From Vicinamibacterales bacterium (lineage in GTDB: Bacteria; Acidobacteriota; Vicinamibacteria; Vicinamibacterales; 2-12-FULL-66-21): a DNA stretch of 64,000 nucleotides. Below the pieces are notes generated by a model. The model was not told the origin of the DNA, ran no database searches, and was given only the letters and a program-made list of their open reading frames with translations. Below, piece after piece: positions 40,439 to 49,180 of this stretch (position 1 is its first letter; each line of letters opens with the position of its first letter). The position numbers and the translations under genes are program-made. The stretch covers positions 1-64,000 of the forward strand of contig DASXLB010000071.1 of the NCBI GenBank assembly GCA_036496585.1. Reading direction: 5' to 3'.

Positions 40439-42858
40439 AGGACTTCGAGAAGCTGGGCGTCTTCTACCTTGGACGCCAGAGCGACGCCGCCGGCGCGACC
40501 TTGGGCGATCCCGTCCTGTACGACTCGCGCGACCTGCTTACGCACGCGCTCTGCGTCGGGATGACCGGCAGCGGCAAGACGGGGCTGTGCGTGTCGCTCA
40601 TCGAGGAGGCGGCGATCGACGGCGTGCCGACGATCGCCATCGACCCGAAAGGGGACCTGTCGAACCTGCTCCTGACGTTCCCCGACCTCGCTCCCGCGGA
40701 CTTCCGGCCCTGGATCGACGAAGACGAGGCGCGGCGCGCCGGACTGGACCTCGACACCTTTGCCGCGCAGCAGGCGGCCGCCTGGAAGAAAGGGCTGGCC
40801 GACTGGGGCGAGGATGGCGACCGGATCGCGCGTCTCCGCGCCGCCGCGGATTTCTCGGTCTACACCCCCGGCAGCGCGGCTGGCCGTCCGCTTTCGATCC
40901 TCTCGTCGCTGGCGCCTCCGACGGGCACGCTCGACTCCGAGGCGCTCGCCGACCGCGCGTCGACGGCGGCGTTGAGCGTGCTGGCGCTGGCGGGCGCCGA
41001 GGCAGAGCCGCGCGGACGCGAACACACGTTCCTGGCGACGTTGTTCGCCGAGAGCTGGAAGGCCGGGGTGACGCTCGACCTGGGGGCGCTCGTCGGGCGC
41101 GTCCAGAATCCGCCGTTCACGCGGATCGGCGTACTCGACCTCGAGTCGTTCTACCCCGCGAAGGACCGTTTCGGTCTGGCGGCGAAGCTCAATGCGGTGC
41201 TCGCTGCCCCCGGCTTCGAGCAATGGCTCGAGGGGGAGCCACTCGATCCTGGCCGGCTCCTCTTCGACGCCAAGGGCCGTCCGCGCGTGTCGATTATCTC
41301 GATTGCGCATCTGGACGACGATCGGCGGATGTTCGTCGTCTCGCTGCTCTTGAACGAGATCGTCGGCTGGATGCGGCGCCAGAGCGGGACCAGCAGCCTG
41401 CGGGCGATCGTCTACATGGACGAGATTGCCGGCTACTTTCCGCCGGTGTCGGCGCCGCCGTCGAAGGGGCCGCTGCTCACGCTGTTGAAGCAGGCGCGCG
41501 CCTTCGGGCTCGGTATCGTGCTGGCGACGCAGAACACGGTTGACCTCGACTACAAGGGGCTCGGCAACGCCGGCACGTGGTTCCTTGGAAGACTGCAGAC
41601 CGAACGCGACAAGGCGCGCGTCCTGGACGGCTTGGAGGGAGCAGCCGCGGGCGCGTTCGATCGGAGTGAGGCCGACAGGACGCTCTCGTCGCTCGGGAAG
41701 CGGGTTTTCCTGCTCCACGACGTCCATGCCGGCGCGCCGGCGACGTTCATGAGCCGCTGGGCGCTCTCGTACCTGCGCGGCCCACTGTCGCGCGACCAGC
41801 TCCGCGCCCTGACGCCCCCCCGCGGCCCCGCCCCCGGGTCAGACCAGGGTCAAACCGGGGTCAAACCGGGGTCAGACGGGGGTCAGACCACCTTCGCCGC
41901 CGGTTCGCCTGACCGCGCCGCTTCCGCCGCCGCCGGAAATGCCCGTCCCGTACTCCAGCCCGGCATTGCCGAGTACTTCATTCCTGCAACCGGCGCGAAT
42001 CCTCACTATCAACCGGTCGCGCTTGGGCTGGCGCAGATCACCTTCGTCGACGCCAAGCTCCGGATCAACCAGACGCGCGACGTCATCGCCGCTGTAGACA
42101 TCGCCGACGGGGCGGTGCCGGTCGACTGGACCGCTGCCGAGGTCCTTCAACTCGCGGCGACCGACCTCGCCAAGGCGCCCGCAGACGGCGCCGTCTTCGA
42201 TCCGCTCCCCACGCCGGCGGCCAACCCACGGAACTACGCCGGCTGGCAGAAGGCGTTCACGACCTGGCTGTCGAACGGCCAGCGGCTCGACCTGCTTCGG
42301 CACGCCGGACTGAACCTGACGGCGGCGCCCGATGAGTCCGAGCACGACTTCCGTGTGCGGATTGCCGGCGTGCAGCGCGAGAAGCGCGACGCCGAGGTCG
42401 ACGCCGTCCGGCGCAAGTTCGCCGACGAGCGGGCGCGCCTCGAGGCCGGGCTGCAGCGTGCCCGGCAGGGGGTGGAGCGCGAGCAGGGCCAGGCGTCGCA
42501 GGCCAAGCTGCAGACGGCGGTGTCGTTCGGCGCGACCGTGCTGGGCGCGCTCCTCGGCAGAAAGACGCTCAGCTCGACCAATCTCGGCCGTGCCACGACC
42601 GCGGCCCGCGGCTTCGGACGCGCCTACAAGGAAAGCGAGGACGTCGGCCGCGCGCAACAGACCGTCGAGGCACAGCAGAAAGCGCTCGACGACCTCGACG
42701 CGCAGCTCACGCAGGAGACCAGCGCCATCGCCTTGCGCTACGACGCGGACGCCGGCACGCTCGACACGATTTCGGTAACCCCGAAGCGCGGCCAGATCGT
42801 CGTCCAGGGAGTCGCGCTCGGGTGGAGGCCGGGTCGCCGCGAGCTGGTGGTACGCTAG
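40435..42858 (+). CDS. HerA/DUF853-like P-loop ATPase
   Basis: 807 residues. Walker A GMTGSGKTGL near residue 45, IDPKGDLSNLLL just after, Walker B-like IVYMDEIAGYFPP and sensor region LATQNTVDLDYKGL, all typical of HerA/VirB4-like ATPases of unknown role. The C-terminal region has a coiled coil (about 660-700 and 740-780; EREQGQASQAK, EAQQKALDDLDAQL). At about residues 467-486 an 11-bp tandem repeat has expanded in frame, giving a Gly/Asp/Gln/Thr linker. Confidence 0.85.
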   Translation: MKDFEKLGVFYLGRQSDAAGATLGDPVLYDSRDLLTHALCVGMTGSGKTGLCVSLIEEAAIDGVPTIAIDPKGDLSNLLLTFPDLAPADFRPWIDEDEARRAGLDLDTFAAQQAAAWKKGLADWGEDGDRIARLRAAADFSVYTPGSAAGRPLSILSSLAPPTGTLDSEALADRASTAALSVLALAGAEAEPRGREHTFLATLFAESWKAGVTLDLGALVGRVQNPPFTRIGVLDLESFYPAKDRFGLAAKLNAVLAAPGFEQWLEGEPLDPGRLLFDAKGRPRVSIISIAHLDDDRRMFVVSLLLNEIVGWMRRQSGTSSLRAIVYMDEIAGYFPPVSAPPSKGPLLTLLKQARAFGLGIVLATQNTVDLDYKGLGNAGTWFLGRLQTERDKARVLDGLEGAAAGAFDRSEADRTLSSLGKRVFLLHDVHAGAPATFMSRWALSYLRGPLSRDQLRALTPPRGPAPGSDQGQTGVKPGSDGGQTTFAAGSPDRAASAAAGNARPVLQPGIAEYFIPATGANPHYQPVALGLAQITFVDAKLRINQTRDVIAAVDIADGAVPVDWTAAEVLQLAATDLAKAPADGAVFDPLPTPAANPRNYAGWQKAFTTWLSNGQRLDLLRHAGLNLTAAPDESEHDFRVRIAGVQREKRDAEVDAVRRKFADERARLEAGLQRARQGVEREQGQASQAKLQTAVSFGATVLGALLGRKTLSSTNLGRATTAARGFGRAYKESEDVGRAQQTVEAQQKALDDLDAQLTQETSAIALRYDADAGTLDTISVTPKRGQIVVQGVALGWRPGRRELVVR
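41836..41890. repeat. 11-bp tandem repeat array inside the HerA-like gene
   Basis: Five 11-mers: GGGTCAGACCA, GGGTCAAACCG, GGGTCAAACCG, GGGTCAGACGG, GGGTCAGACCA. The GGTC..GACC elements are mutually complementary. The array keeps the reading frame open between the ATPase core and the C-terminal part. Confidence 0.85.
42851..42856 (+). promoter_or_regulatory. -10 element (TACGCT) of the TatT-like gene
   Basis: TACGCT, 9 nt before the ATG at 42866, in the context GGTACGCTAGC. The same 11-mer precedes the HupE-like gene at 44530. Confidence 0.45.
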
Positions 42859-42865
42859 CCGACGC

Positions 42866-43732
42866 ATGAGACGGTGGATCGTGCTGGCAGCCGTGTTCGC
42901 CGCCGCGTGTTCTCCCAAGCAGATGGCGCTCAACCGGATGGCCTCTGCGCTGGCCGAGTCGAGTACCGTCTACGAGCGCGACAACGATCCCGAGTTCGTC
43001 CGTCTGGCGGCGCCGTCGACGCTGAAGACGGTGGAGATCCTGCTCTCGCAGTCGCCGCGGCAGCCGCAACTGCTGCTGACCGCGTGCCGCGGCTTCACCG
43101 AATATTCCTACGGCTTCCTTCACGTCGAATCAGTGATCAAGGCAGCCGACGTCAACGCCGCGCAGGACCTGCGAACGCGAGCCTCGAACATGTATCGCCG
43201 GGCGCGCGCCTACTGTCTCTCAGGACTCGCGCTGCGGCACCCCGGCGTCACCGAGCAGGCGCTCGTCTCCGATCCCGGAGCGGCGCTGCGCGCGACCGAC
43301 GTGGCGGACGTGCCGTGGCTGTACTGGGCGGCCGCCTCCTGGGGCGCCGACCTCGTCCTCGCCCCCAATGCCGCCGCGCGCCTGACGGAACTTGCCGCCG
43401 TCCGCGCACTGCTGCGTCGCGCCAGGGACCTCGACGACACCTGGGATAGCGGGGCGATCTACGAGGCGCTGATTGCGTTCGACGGGCTGCCGCCGCTGCT
43501 CGGCGGATCGCCGGCGGCGGTGCGCGCGGATTTCACCAGAGCGGTCGAGCTCTCGAAGGGGACGTCGGTGTTTGCCTATGTGGCGATGGCAATGGTGACG
43601 AACGATCGCGCCGAGAAGAACACGCTGCTCGATCAGGCGCTGGCGATCGACGTCAACGCCTCGGTGTCGCGCCGGCTCACCAATCTCATCGCGCAGCGGT
43701 ATGCCAGGGCGCTGAGGACGGCGTCTCGCTGA
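42866..43732 (+). CDS. TRAP transporter TatT-component-like lipoprotein
   Basis: 288 residues. Lipoprotein signal with lipobox AAACSP (Cys at about 15). Family signature of TatT: LLTACRGFTEYSYGFL, ARAYCLSGLALRHPG, WLYWAAASWGADL and RALLRRARDLDDTW. Helical TPR-like, periplasmic, thought to be an accessory to TRAP transport; no other TRAP genes are near. The 3' end overlaps the convergent gene by 47 bp. Confidence 0.82.
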   Translation: MRRWIVLAAVFAAACSPKQMALNRMASALAESSTVYERDNDPEFVRLAAPSTLKTVEILLSQSPRQPQLLLTACRGFTEYSYGFLHVESVIKAADVNAAQDLRTRASNMYRRARAYCLSGLALRHPGVTEQALVSDPGAALRATDVADVPWLYWAAASWGADLVLAPNAAARLTELAAVRALLRRARDLDDTWDSGAIYEALIAFDGLPPLLGGSPAAVRADFTRAVELSKGTSVFAYVAMAMVTNDRAEKNTLLDQALAIDVNASVSRRLTNLIAQRYARALRTASR

Positions 43733-44402
43733 GCGCGACGGGCCGGTCGTTCACGCTCTGATAGTCGTAGACGACGTTCATCTGTGCGGTGCCGACGAAC
43801 TTCACCTTCGCGGTGGTCTCGGTGGCGACCGGCACCCGCGTGCCGCCCACCCGCGCATAGCGCCGGACGATGCTGACGAGACTCGTCCAGAACGACGGAT
43901 TCTTGGCGAGCCGCCCCTCGATGCGCATCAACTCGCCATGCTCGTCGAGCACGGCGCGTCCGTCGACGAGCAGCACGTCGCTGCGGCGCGGCTTCATCTG
44001 CACGACATGCGTCCCGTCGACGTCGCGGCCGCCTTCCACGAACTCGTAATTGTTGAGCGTGAGGTCGCCCTTGTCGCTGTCGCCGCGGTTGATCAGGTCC
44101 TGCTCGCGCGCCAGCATCGCGCGCAGCACGCGGGCGCGCACCGTCTCGGAGCCGCCCTCCGACATGATCTGATAGCTGAATCTGCCGTCCTTGAGCTCCG
44201 TCCACGCTTCCAGCCAGGCGTCGTACTTGTTCGAGCTCTCCGTCGATGCGTGCATCCGCCGGTAGGCGCGGTACTGGCGCAGCGGCTGTTCGTTGCGCAC
44301 GAAGAAATGCGAAACAGGGTTGGCGAGGCCGAGCTCAGCGTGGGTTGGCGCAACGGCCGCGCCCGCCAGCAGTGTGAACGCGATGACCCAAACCGTTCGC
44401 AT
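43686..44402 (-). CDS. Secreted protein of unknown function
   Basis: 238 residues. Signal peptide MRTVWVIAFTLLAGAAVAPTHA. Mature part has RQYRAYRRMHASTES, WLEAWTELKDGRFSYQIMSEGG and a beta-rich C-terminus (VPVATETTAKVKFVGTAQMNVVYDYQSV), reminiscent of lipoprotein-sorting/LolA-like folds. No firm family. Its last 47 bp overlap the convergent TatT-like gene. Confidence 0.7.
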   Translation of the reverse strand: MRTVWVIAFTLLAGAAVAPTHAELGLANPVSHFFVRNEQPLRQYRAYRRMHASTESSNKYDAWLEAWTELKDGRFSYQIMSEGGSETVRARVLRAMLAREQDLINRGDSDKGDLTLNNYEFVEGGRDVDGTHVVQMKPRRSDVLLVDGRAVLDEHGELMRIEGRLAKNPSFWTSLVSIVRRYARVGGTRVPVATETTAKVKFVGTAQMNVVYDYQSVNDRPVALSETPSSAPWHTAAR

Positions 44403-44530
44403 TCGAGGCCCCCTGTTCCCGGCATCGCAAGAATCGTGCTCACCGGTCTGTCGGCCGCTGTCGCTACGGTGGGTAAGCCGCGTCGCTCGAAGGACATCCA
44501 GCCCGAGCGCTCCGCCGTCACCCTGCCCGG

Positions 44531-44536
44531 TACGCT
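44531..44536 (+). promoter_or_regulatory. -10 element (TACGCT) of the HupE-like gene
   Basis: TACGCT in the context GGTACGCTAGC, 14 nt before the ATG at 44551. Confidence 0.4.
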
Positions 44537-44550
44537 AGCATGAGCCGCGC

Positions 44551-45627
44551 ATGCGGTATTTCCGCACCCTGGTTGCGGCGGCGGTCCTGCTCTCGGCCCG
44601 GCTGGCCTTCGCCCATCCGGTGCCCTTTTCTTATCTCGACCTGCGCATCGGCCCCGCGGGGACAGACGGCTCGCTGACGGTGCACGTCTTCGACGCCGCG
44701 CACGACCTCGGGATCGCGCAGTCGGCGACGCTGCTCGATCCGGCCGTTGCGAGCCGCCAGTCCGCGGCGCTTCAGCAGATGCTCGATCCGCGCCTGTCGT
44801 TCTCTGAGGGCGATCGCCCGCTTCCCGCGAGGTGGGGTACGGTCGAGGTGCTGGCGGACAAACAGTCGCTCCGGCTGCCGTTCACTCTGCCGGGCCGGCC
44901 GTCCGCCCTGCACGTGTCGGCGCTGATCTTCCCCTACGATCCGCAGCACCAGACGTTCGTCAACGTCTACGAAGACGGCGCGCTGCGGCAGCAGGCCATT
45001 CTCGATGCCTCGCGGACGTCGCTCGAGTATTTTTCAGGCGGTGCGCGCGGCACTCTCGCGGTCGCCAGGCGTTTCGTCGCCGAGGGCATCCATCACATCC
45101 TCATCGGCCCCGATCACATCCTCTTCCTGGTCGGCCTGCTGCTGCTCGGCGGCTCGATCCGGAGGCTCGCGGTGGTCGTCACTTCGTTCACGCTGGCGCA
45201 CAGCGTTACCCTCACCCTGGCGGCGCTTCGCATCCTGAGCCCGCCGGCGCGCGTCGTCGAGCCGTTGATCGCGCTCAGCATCGTCTACGTCGGGGTCGAC
45301 AACCTGATGGTGCGCGGCGGCGGGCGCGACGTGCGCGGATGGATCGCGTTCGGGTTCGGGTTCGTGCACGGCTTCGGGTTCGCCAGCGTCTTGCGCGAAA
45401 TGGACCTTCCGGCGCGCGCGCTCGGCTGGTCGCTGTTCTCGTTCAACCTCGGGGTGGAAATCGGTCAGATGCTCGTCGTGGTCGTGGTGGCAGGCGCGCT
45501 GGCGGCGCTGCGTCACCGCAGCGAGGCGGCGGGGCGCCGGCTCGCGTTCGCCGGATCGCTAGTGGTCGTCGTCGCGGGTGCGTTCTGGTTCGTGCAGCGC
45601 GTTTTCTTTGCCGGAGGGAGCCTATGA
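44551..45627 (+). CDS. HupE/UreJ-like membrane protein
   Basis: 358 residues. Signal/N-terminal helix to about LAFAHP, a periplasmic domain (about 22-160) and then six or so membrane helices with the HupE/UreJ hallmark His motifs: EGIHHILIGPDHILFL, TLAHSVTLTLA and FGFVHGFGFASVL. Members are linked to nickel or other metal handling, though many have no nickel enzyme nearby. Overlaps the next gene by 4 bp. Confidence 0.88.
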   Translation: MRYFRTLVAAAVLLSARLAFAHPVPFSYLDLRIGPAGTDGSLTVHVFDAAHDLGIAQSATLLDPAVASRQSAALQQMLDPRLSFSEGDRPLPARWGTVEVLADKQSLRLPFTLPGRPSALHVSALIFPYDPQHQTFVNVYEDGALRQQAILDASRTSLEYFSGGARGTLAVARRFVAEGIHHILIGPDHILFLVGLLLLGGSIRRLAVVVTSFTLAHSVTLTLAALRILSPPARVVEPLIALSIVYVGVDNLMVRGGGRDVRGWIAFGFGFVHGFGFASVLREMDLPARALGWSLFSFNLGVEIGQMLVVVVVAGALAALRHRSEAAGRRLAFAGSLVVVVAGAFWFVQRVFFAGGSL

Positions 45628-46559
45628 GTCGGAGATGGATGGCTGGAATTTTCGGGATCGTCGCGGCAGGGTCGATGGCGGTGACCGCCTATCAGGCGCC
45701 GCCCGGAGGGCAGGCGGCACAGCCCAAGGTTGTTGACGCCGTCAAGCTGAAGGACAACCTCTACATGCTGAAGGGCGGCGGCGGCAACACCGCGGTGTTC
45801 ATCGGCAGCACCGGCGTCGTGGTCGTCGATACCAAGCTGCCAGGCTGGGGCCAGCCGATCCTCGACAAGATCAAGGAGCTGACTCCAAAGCCGGTGACCA
45901 CGATCATCAACACCCACACACACGGGGATCACGTCAGCGGCAACGTCGAGTTCCCGACGACGGTCGACATCGTCGTGCAGGAGAACACCAAGGCGAACAT
46001 GGAGAAGATGACGAGCCCGCCCGGCATGGGGGGAGGCGCCGCCGGCCCGAGCATCTTCCAGCAGAACAACGGCAAGGGGATGCCGAAGCGTACCTTCAAG
46101 GACCAGATGACGATCGGCAAGGGCGCCGACGAAATCGACCTGTATTACTTCGGCCGCGGCCACACCAACGGCGACGCCTGGATCGTCTGGCCGGCGCTGC
46201 ATTTCGCGCACGCGGGAGACATCTTCTCCGGGAAGAACCTGCCGCTACTTGACAGCAACAACGGCGGCAGCGGCGTCGAGATCGGCGCCACGCTCGCGAA
46301 GGCGCATGCCGGCATCCACAACGTCGATCTGGTCATCACCGGTCACAGCGCCGACATCATGAAGTGGGCGGATCTGGCCGAGTACGCCCAGTTCAACAAG
46401 GATTTCCTGGGCGAGGTGCAGGCCGGGCTCAAGGCGGGCAAGAGTTCCGATGACATTGCCGCGGCCTGGAAGATCGACGACAAGTACAAGGGCTACACGA
46501 TCGATCCCGGCCGGCTCAAGCAGAACGTGGCCGTGATCGCCGGCGAACTGAAGAAATGA
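45624..46559 (+). CDS. Secreted metallo-beta-lactamase-fold hydrolase
   Basis: 311 residues. Signal peptide to about TAYQ. Zinc motif HTHGDH in NTHTHGDHVSGN, distal HAGDIF and VITGHS. ATG at 45624 overlaps the HupE-like stop (ATGA), so a co-translated pair. The substrate is unknown; family members include quinoprotein-relay and beta-lactamase-like proteins. Its 3' end overlaps the convergent glycosyltransferase gene by 44 bp. Confidence 0.88.
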   Translation: MSRRWMAGIFGIVAAGSMAVTAYQAPPGGQAAQPKVVDAVKLKDNLYMLKGGGGNTAVFIGSTGVVVVDTKLPGWGQPILDKIKELTPKPVTTIINTHTHGDHVSGNVEFPTTVDIVVQENTKANMEKMTSPPGMGGGAAGPSIFQQNNGKGMPKRTFKDQMTIGKGADEIDLYYFGRGHTNGDAWIVWPALHFAHAGDIFSGKNLPLLDSNNGGSGVEIGATLAKAHAGIHNVDLVITGHSADIMKWADLAEYAQFNKDFLGEVQAGLKAGKSSDDIAAAWKIDDKYKGYTIDPGRLKQNVAVIAGELKK

Positions 46560-47871
46560 CCGGCCGCACGGCGACGATCCTGCCGAGCAGTACCAGCACC
46601 ACTGCGCCGAACTCGATCCACAGGACCGGCGTCGGCACGAACCAGCGGTGCCCGAACTTCGACAGGTACCACACGAGGTAGACCGGCAGCGCCGCGTAGG
46701 TCCAGGCGATGAGCGGGACCGTCGCGGCGCTGAAGAGAAACGGCGTGAAGTAGAGCAGATACCAGGGGTAGATCACCGGCGCCGCGGCGAGCGACACGGC
46801 CATCGGCCAGGCCCAGGCCGCCGGATCGTCCGCCGGACGCGAGAACCGCATCCACGTCGCGACTGAGAGTCCCGCGACGACCGCCACCGCCGCCGCGACC
46901 TGCGGCGTCGCGAGCTCCGCCAGCCACTTGAACAGCGGCCCGTTGAACCGGATGAACGCGACCACGTTCGGCACGGCGCCGAGCGGCAGGGCGCCGGCGG
47001 AACGGAACGGCAGATAGAGCAGCACCCAGACCAGCCCTCCGGCGGCGGCGTCGCGGATGCGGATCCGCTTCCACAGCAGCGGGACGAGCACGATCGGCAG
47101 CAGCTTGGTGGCGATCGCCATCACGAACGCGATCGCCCCGCGCAGCGTCCGTCCGGTCGTGAGCATCCACGCGGCAAGCGCGATCCACAGCGCGCCGAGC
47201 GCGTCGATGTGGCCGCTGTGCGCGACCTCGAGGATGACGAGGGGATTCCACGCGTAGGCCAGCGCGAGCCACGGCGGGCGGTTTGTCTGGCGCAGCCATC
47301 GGACCAGCACGAGGATGGTCAGGAGATCGCAGGCGACGAGCGCAAGCTTCATCGCGCGCGGCGTCTCGCGGATCGTCACCACCAGCCGGAAGAACAGCTG
47401 CGCCGCGGCCGGGTAGGGGGTGCGCGCGCGGATGCTCGGCATGCGGCGCGTCAGGTCGGTGTGGGTCCAGGCGATCGCCGGGTCGGCCGGGACGACCGTG
47501 TACGGATTGATGCCGAGCTGCTGCAGACGCCCGTCGTACATATAACGGACCATGTCGTTGTCGGCGCCGACCGGAGCGACGGCGACCGGCACACGGAACG
47601 CGACCGCGAGCAGCAAGGCGATGCGCAGCAGCCGCTCCGGGCCGAACCCCTGCGCTTTGGGCTGCGATGGGGCCAGCAGCCGACGCATCAGCAAGCCATA
47701 GACAACGGCGGGCACCGCCGCGAAGGCGAAGAAGAGAGGAGTGCCGAGCGGTGCCTCCGTGATCGCGAGAGCAGCGAACGCCGCGACTACGGCCGCGCCT
47801 CCCCAGCAAATCAGGCGGCGCACACGGGCTCCAGCGGGTCGCTTGGGGCAACGTTTCCCGTGGTGATCCAT
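46516..47871 (-). CDS. Integral membrane glycosyltransferase (GT-C/GT87-like)
   Basis: 451 residues from ATG 47871 (MDHHGKRCPKRP). Ten or more membrane helices with the GT-C-type acidic loop early on (GADNDMVRYMYDGRLQ) and NPLVILEVAHSGHIDALG, typical of polyprenyl-phosphate-mannose-dependent transferases. Likely adds sugars on the periplasmic side. Substrate cannot be told. Confidence 0.8.
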   Translation of the reverse strand: MDHHGKRCPKRPAGARVRRLICWGGAAVVAAFAALAITEAPLGTPLFFAFAAVPAVVYGLLMRRLLAPSQPKAQGFGPERLLRIALLLAVAFRVPVAVAPVGADNDMVRYMYDGRLQQLGINPYTVVPADPAIAWTHTDLTRRMPSIRARTPYPAAAQLFFRLVVTIRETPRAMKLALVACDLLTILVLVRWLRQTNRPPWLALAYAWNPLVILEVAHSGHIDALGALWIALAAWMLTTGRTLRGAIAFVMAIATKLLPIVLVPLLWKRIRIRDAAAGGLVWVLLYLPFRSAGALPLGAVPNVVAFIRFNGPLFKWLAELATPQVAAAVAVVAGLSVATWMRFSRPADDPAAWAWPMAVSLAAAPVIYPWYLLYFTPFLFSAATVPLIAWTYAALPVYLVWYLSKFGHRWFVPTPVLWIEFGAVVLVLLGRIVAVRPVISSVRRRSRPRSA

Positions 47872-47938
47872 GGTCCCAGCCGCCGTGGCGGGCGACCGGA
47901 CCGGGGATCGGGAAGCAGCGACACGGCGATATCTTGCC

Positions 47939-49180
47939 ATGAAGCCGCTTGGCAGCAGAATTGCTGAGTACGCAGGATCGAGAATGGTAAGACCTGCCGC
48001 GGCGCTGTTCGTTGTTATGGTGATGGCGGGAGGCGCGCCGGTTGGCCACGCTCAGGAGGCGCAGCCGTCGGCTTCAGCCGCACAGCCTGCCGAACCGGCA
48101 GCACCGCTTCTCGAGAAGATCAAGATCGACCGCGCCGGCGGGATTCACGTCACCAAGCTTTTCGCGATCGTCTTCGGCGGGATCAAGGGAGGGTCCAGCA
48201 TGGCGGCCGGCCCAGCCCTGAGCCATGACTTCGACGACGGTTCGTTCGTCCAGCTCAAGGGTGTGTACTCGATTCGCCAGTTCAAGCTGCTGCAGGCGCG
48301 CTACGACTCGCGGCCGATCCTGTCACGCCGCGCGATGGTCTCGACGCGCGTCCGATGGCAGGACGCTCCCGAGCTGTCCCTGTACGCGCTCGGGCCGCAT
48401 TCGCCGGACGGGCGGGCTGAGTACGGCGAGCGCCGGATGGAATGGAGCGGCTTTCTGCGCGCCGGGATCGCGCCGCACGCGAACGTCACCGTCGGATCGG
48501 GACTCGAGCGTTACGCGCTCGACGCGGGATTCATCGACAACGGAGAGGACGAGCGGCTCGGCGTCGTGCCCGACGTGCCGGGACTGGCGACCCACCCGTG
48601 GTTCGTGCATTCGTTTGCCGGGGCGTCCTTCGATACCCGCTTCTCGCCCGACTACAGCCGCACCGGCACGGTGCTCGACGCCGGCACCCACGGCTACCAC
48701 GACATGCACGACGGGCGCGGGTCCTTTCACGGTTTCGAGCTCGGCGCCGAACACCTGATCCCGACGATACGGACGGCGGAGGGTGGCCCGACGGGATGGA
48801 AGGGGGCGCTGGACCTGTCGGCGCGGGCGTGGCTCACTGAATCAGGGGATGGAAGCACCGTGCCGTTCTACCTGATGCCGACGCTGGGTGGCGGCGACTT
48901 CCTGCGCGGGTATCCCCTCTATCGCTTCCGCGATCGCAACGCGGTGGTGCTGATTGGGGAGTACCGGTGGGCGGTTCATCCGATGATCGACGTCGCCGCC
49001 CGCTACGAGGCCGGGGGCGTGGCGCCGACGCTCCACCAGTTGAGCGCAAGCGGCCTGGCGCAGTCGGCCGGCGGCGGCCTGCGCGTGCATTCCAAGACGG
49101 CCGGGCTGTTGCGGATCGACCTAGCGGTTGGCCAGGAAGGCGTGCAGTTCTCGATCGGCTTCAACGTGACCGGCGGTTGA
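47939..49180 (+). CDS. Outer-membrane beta-barrel protein, BamA/surface-antigen-like
   Basis: 413 residues from ATG 47939; ATG 47984 (MVRPAAALFVVMVMAGG) is an equally good signal-peptide start. Barrel with alternating strands and the Omp85 C-terminal pattern LGGGDFLRGYPLYRFRDRNAVVLIGEYRW. No POTRA domains, so shorter than BamA. The 3' end overlaps asd, which is convergent, by 60 bp. Confidence 0.78.
   Translation: MKPLGSRIAEYAGSRMVRPAAALFVVMVMAGGAPVGHAQEAQPSASAAQPAEPAAPLLEKIKIDRAGGIHVTKLFAIVFGGIKGGSSMAAGPALSHDFDDGSFVQLKGVYSIRQFKLLQARYDSRPILSRRAMVSTRVRWQDAPELSLYALGPHSPDGRAEYGERRMEWSGFLRAGIAPHANVTVGSGLERYALDAGFIDNGEDERLGVVPDVPGLATHPWFVHSFAGASFDTRFSPDYSRTGTVLDAGTHGYHDMHDGRGSFHGFELGAEHLIPTIRTAEGGPTGWKGALDLSARAWLTESGDGSTVPFYLMPTLGGGDFLRGYPLYRFRDRNAVVLIGEYRWAVHPMIDVAARYEAGGVAPTLHQLSASGLAQSAGGGLRVHSKTAGLLRIDLAVGQEGVQFSIGFNVTGG

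Noticed and set aside
41836..41890. CRISPR-like array
   Set aside because: Units are contiguous 11-mers without spacers, inside an open gene and without cas genes. The other arrays also have no spacers.
44540..44551. ATG at 44540 as a leaderless start for the HupE-like gene
   Set aside because: It is out of frame with the HupE signal peptide and opens no recognisable protein.
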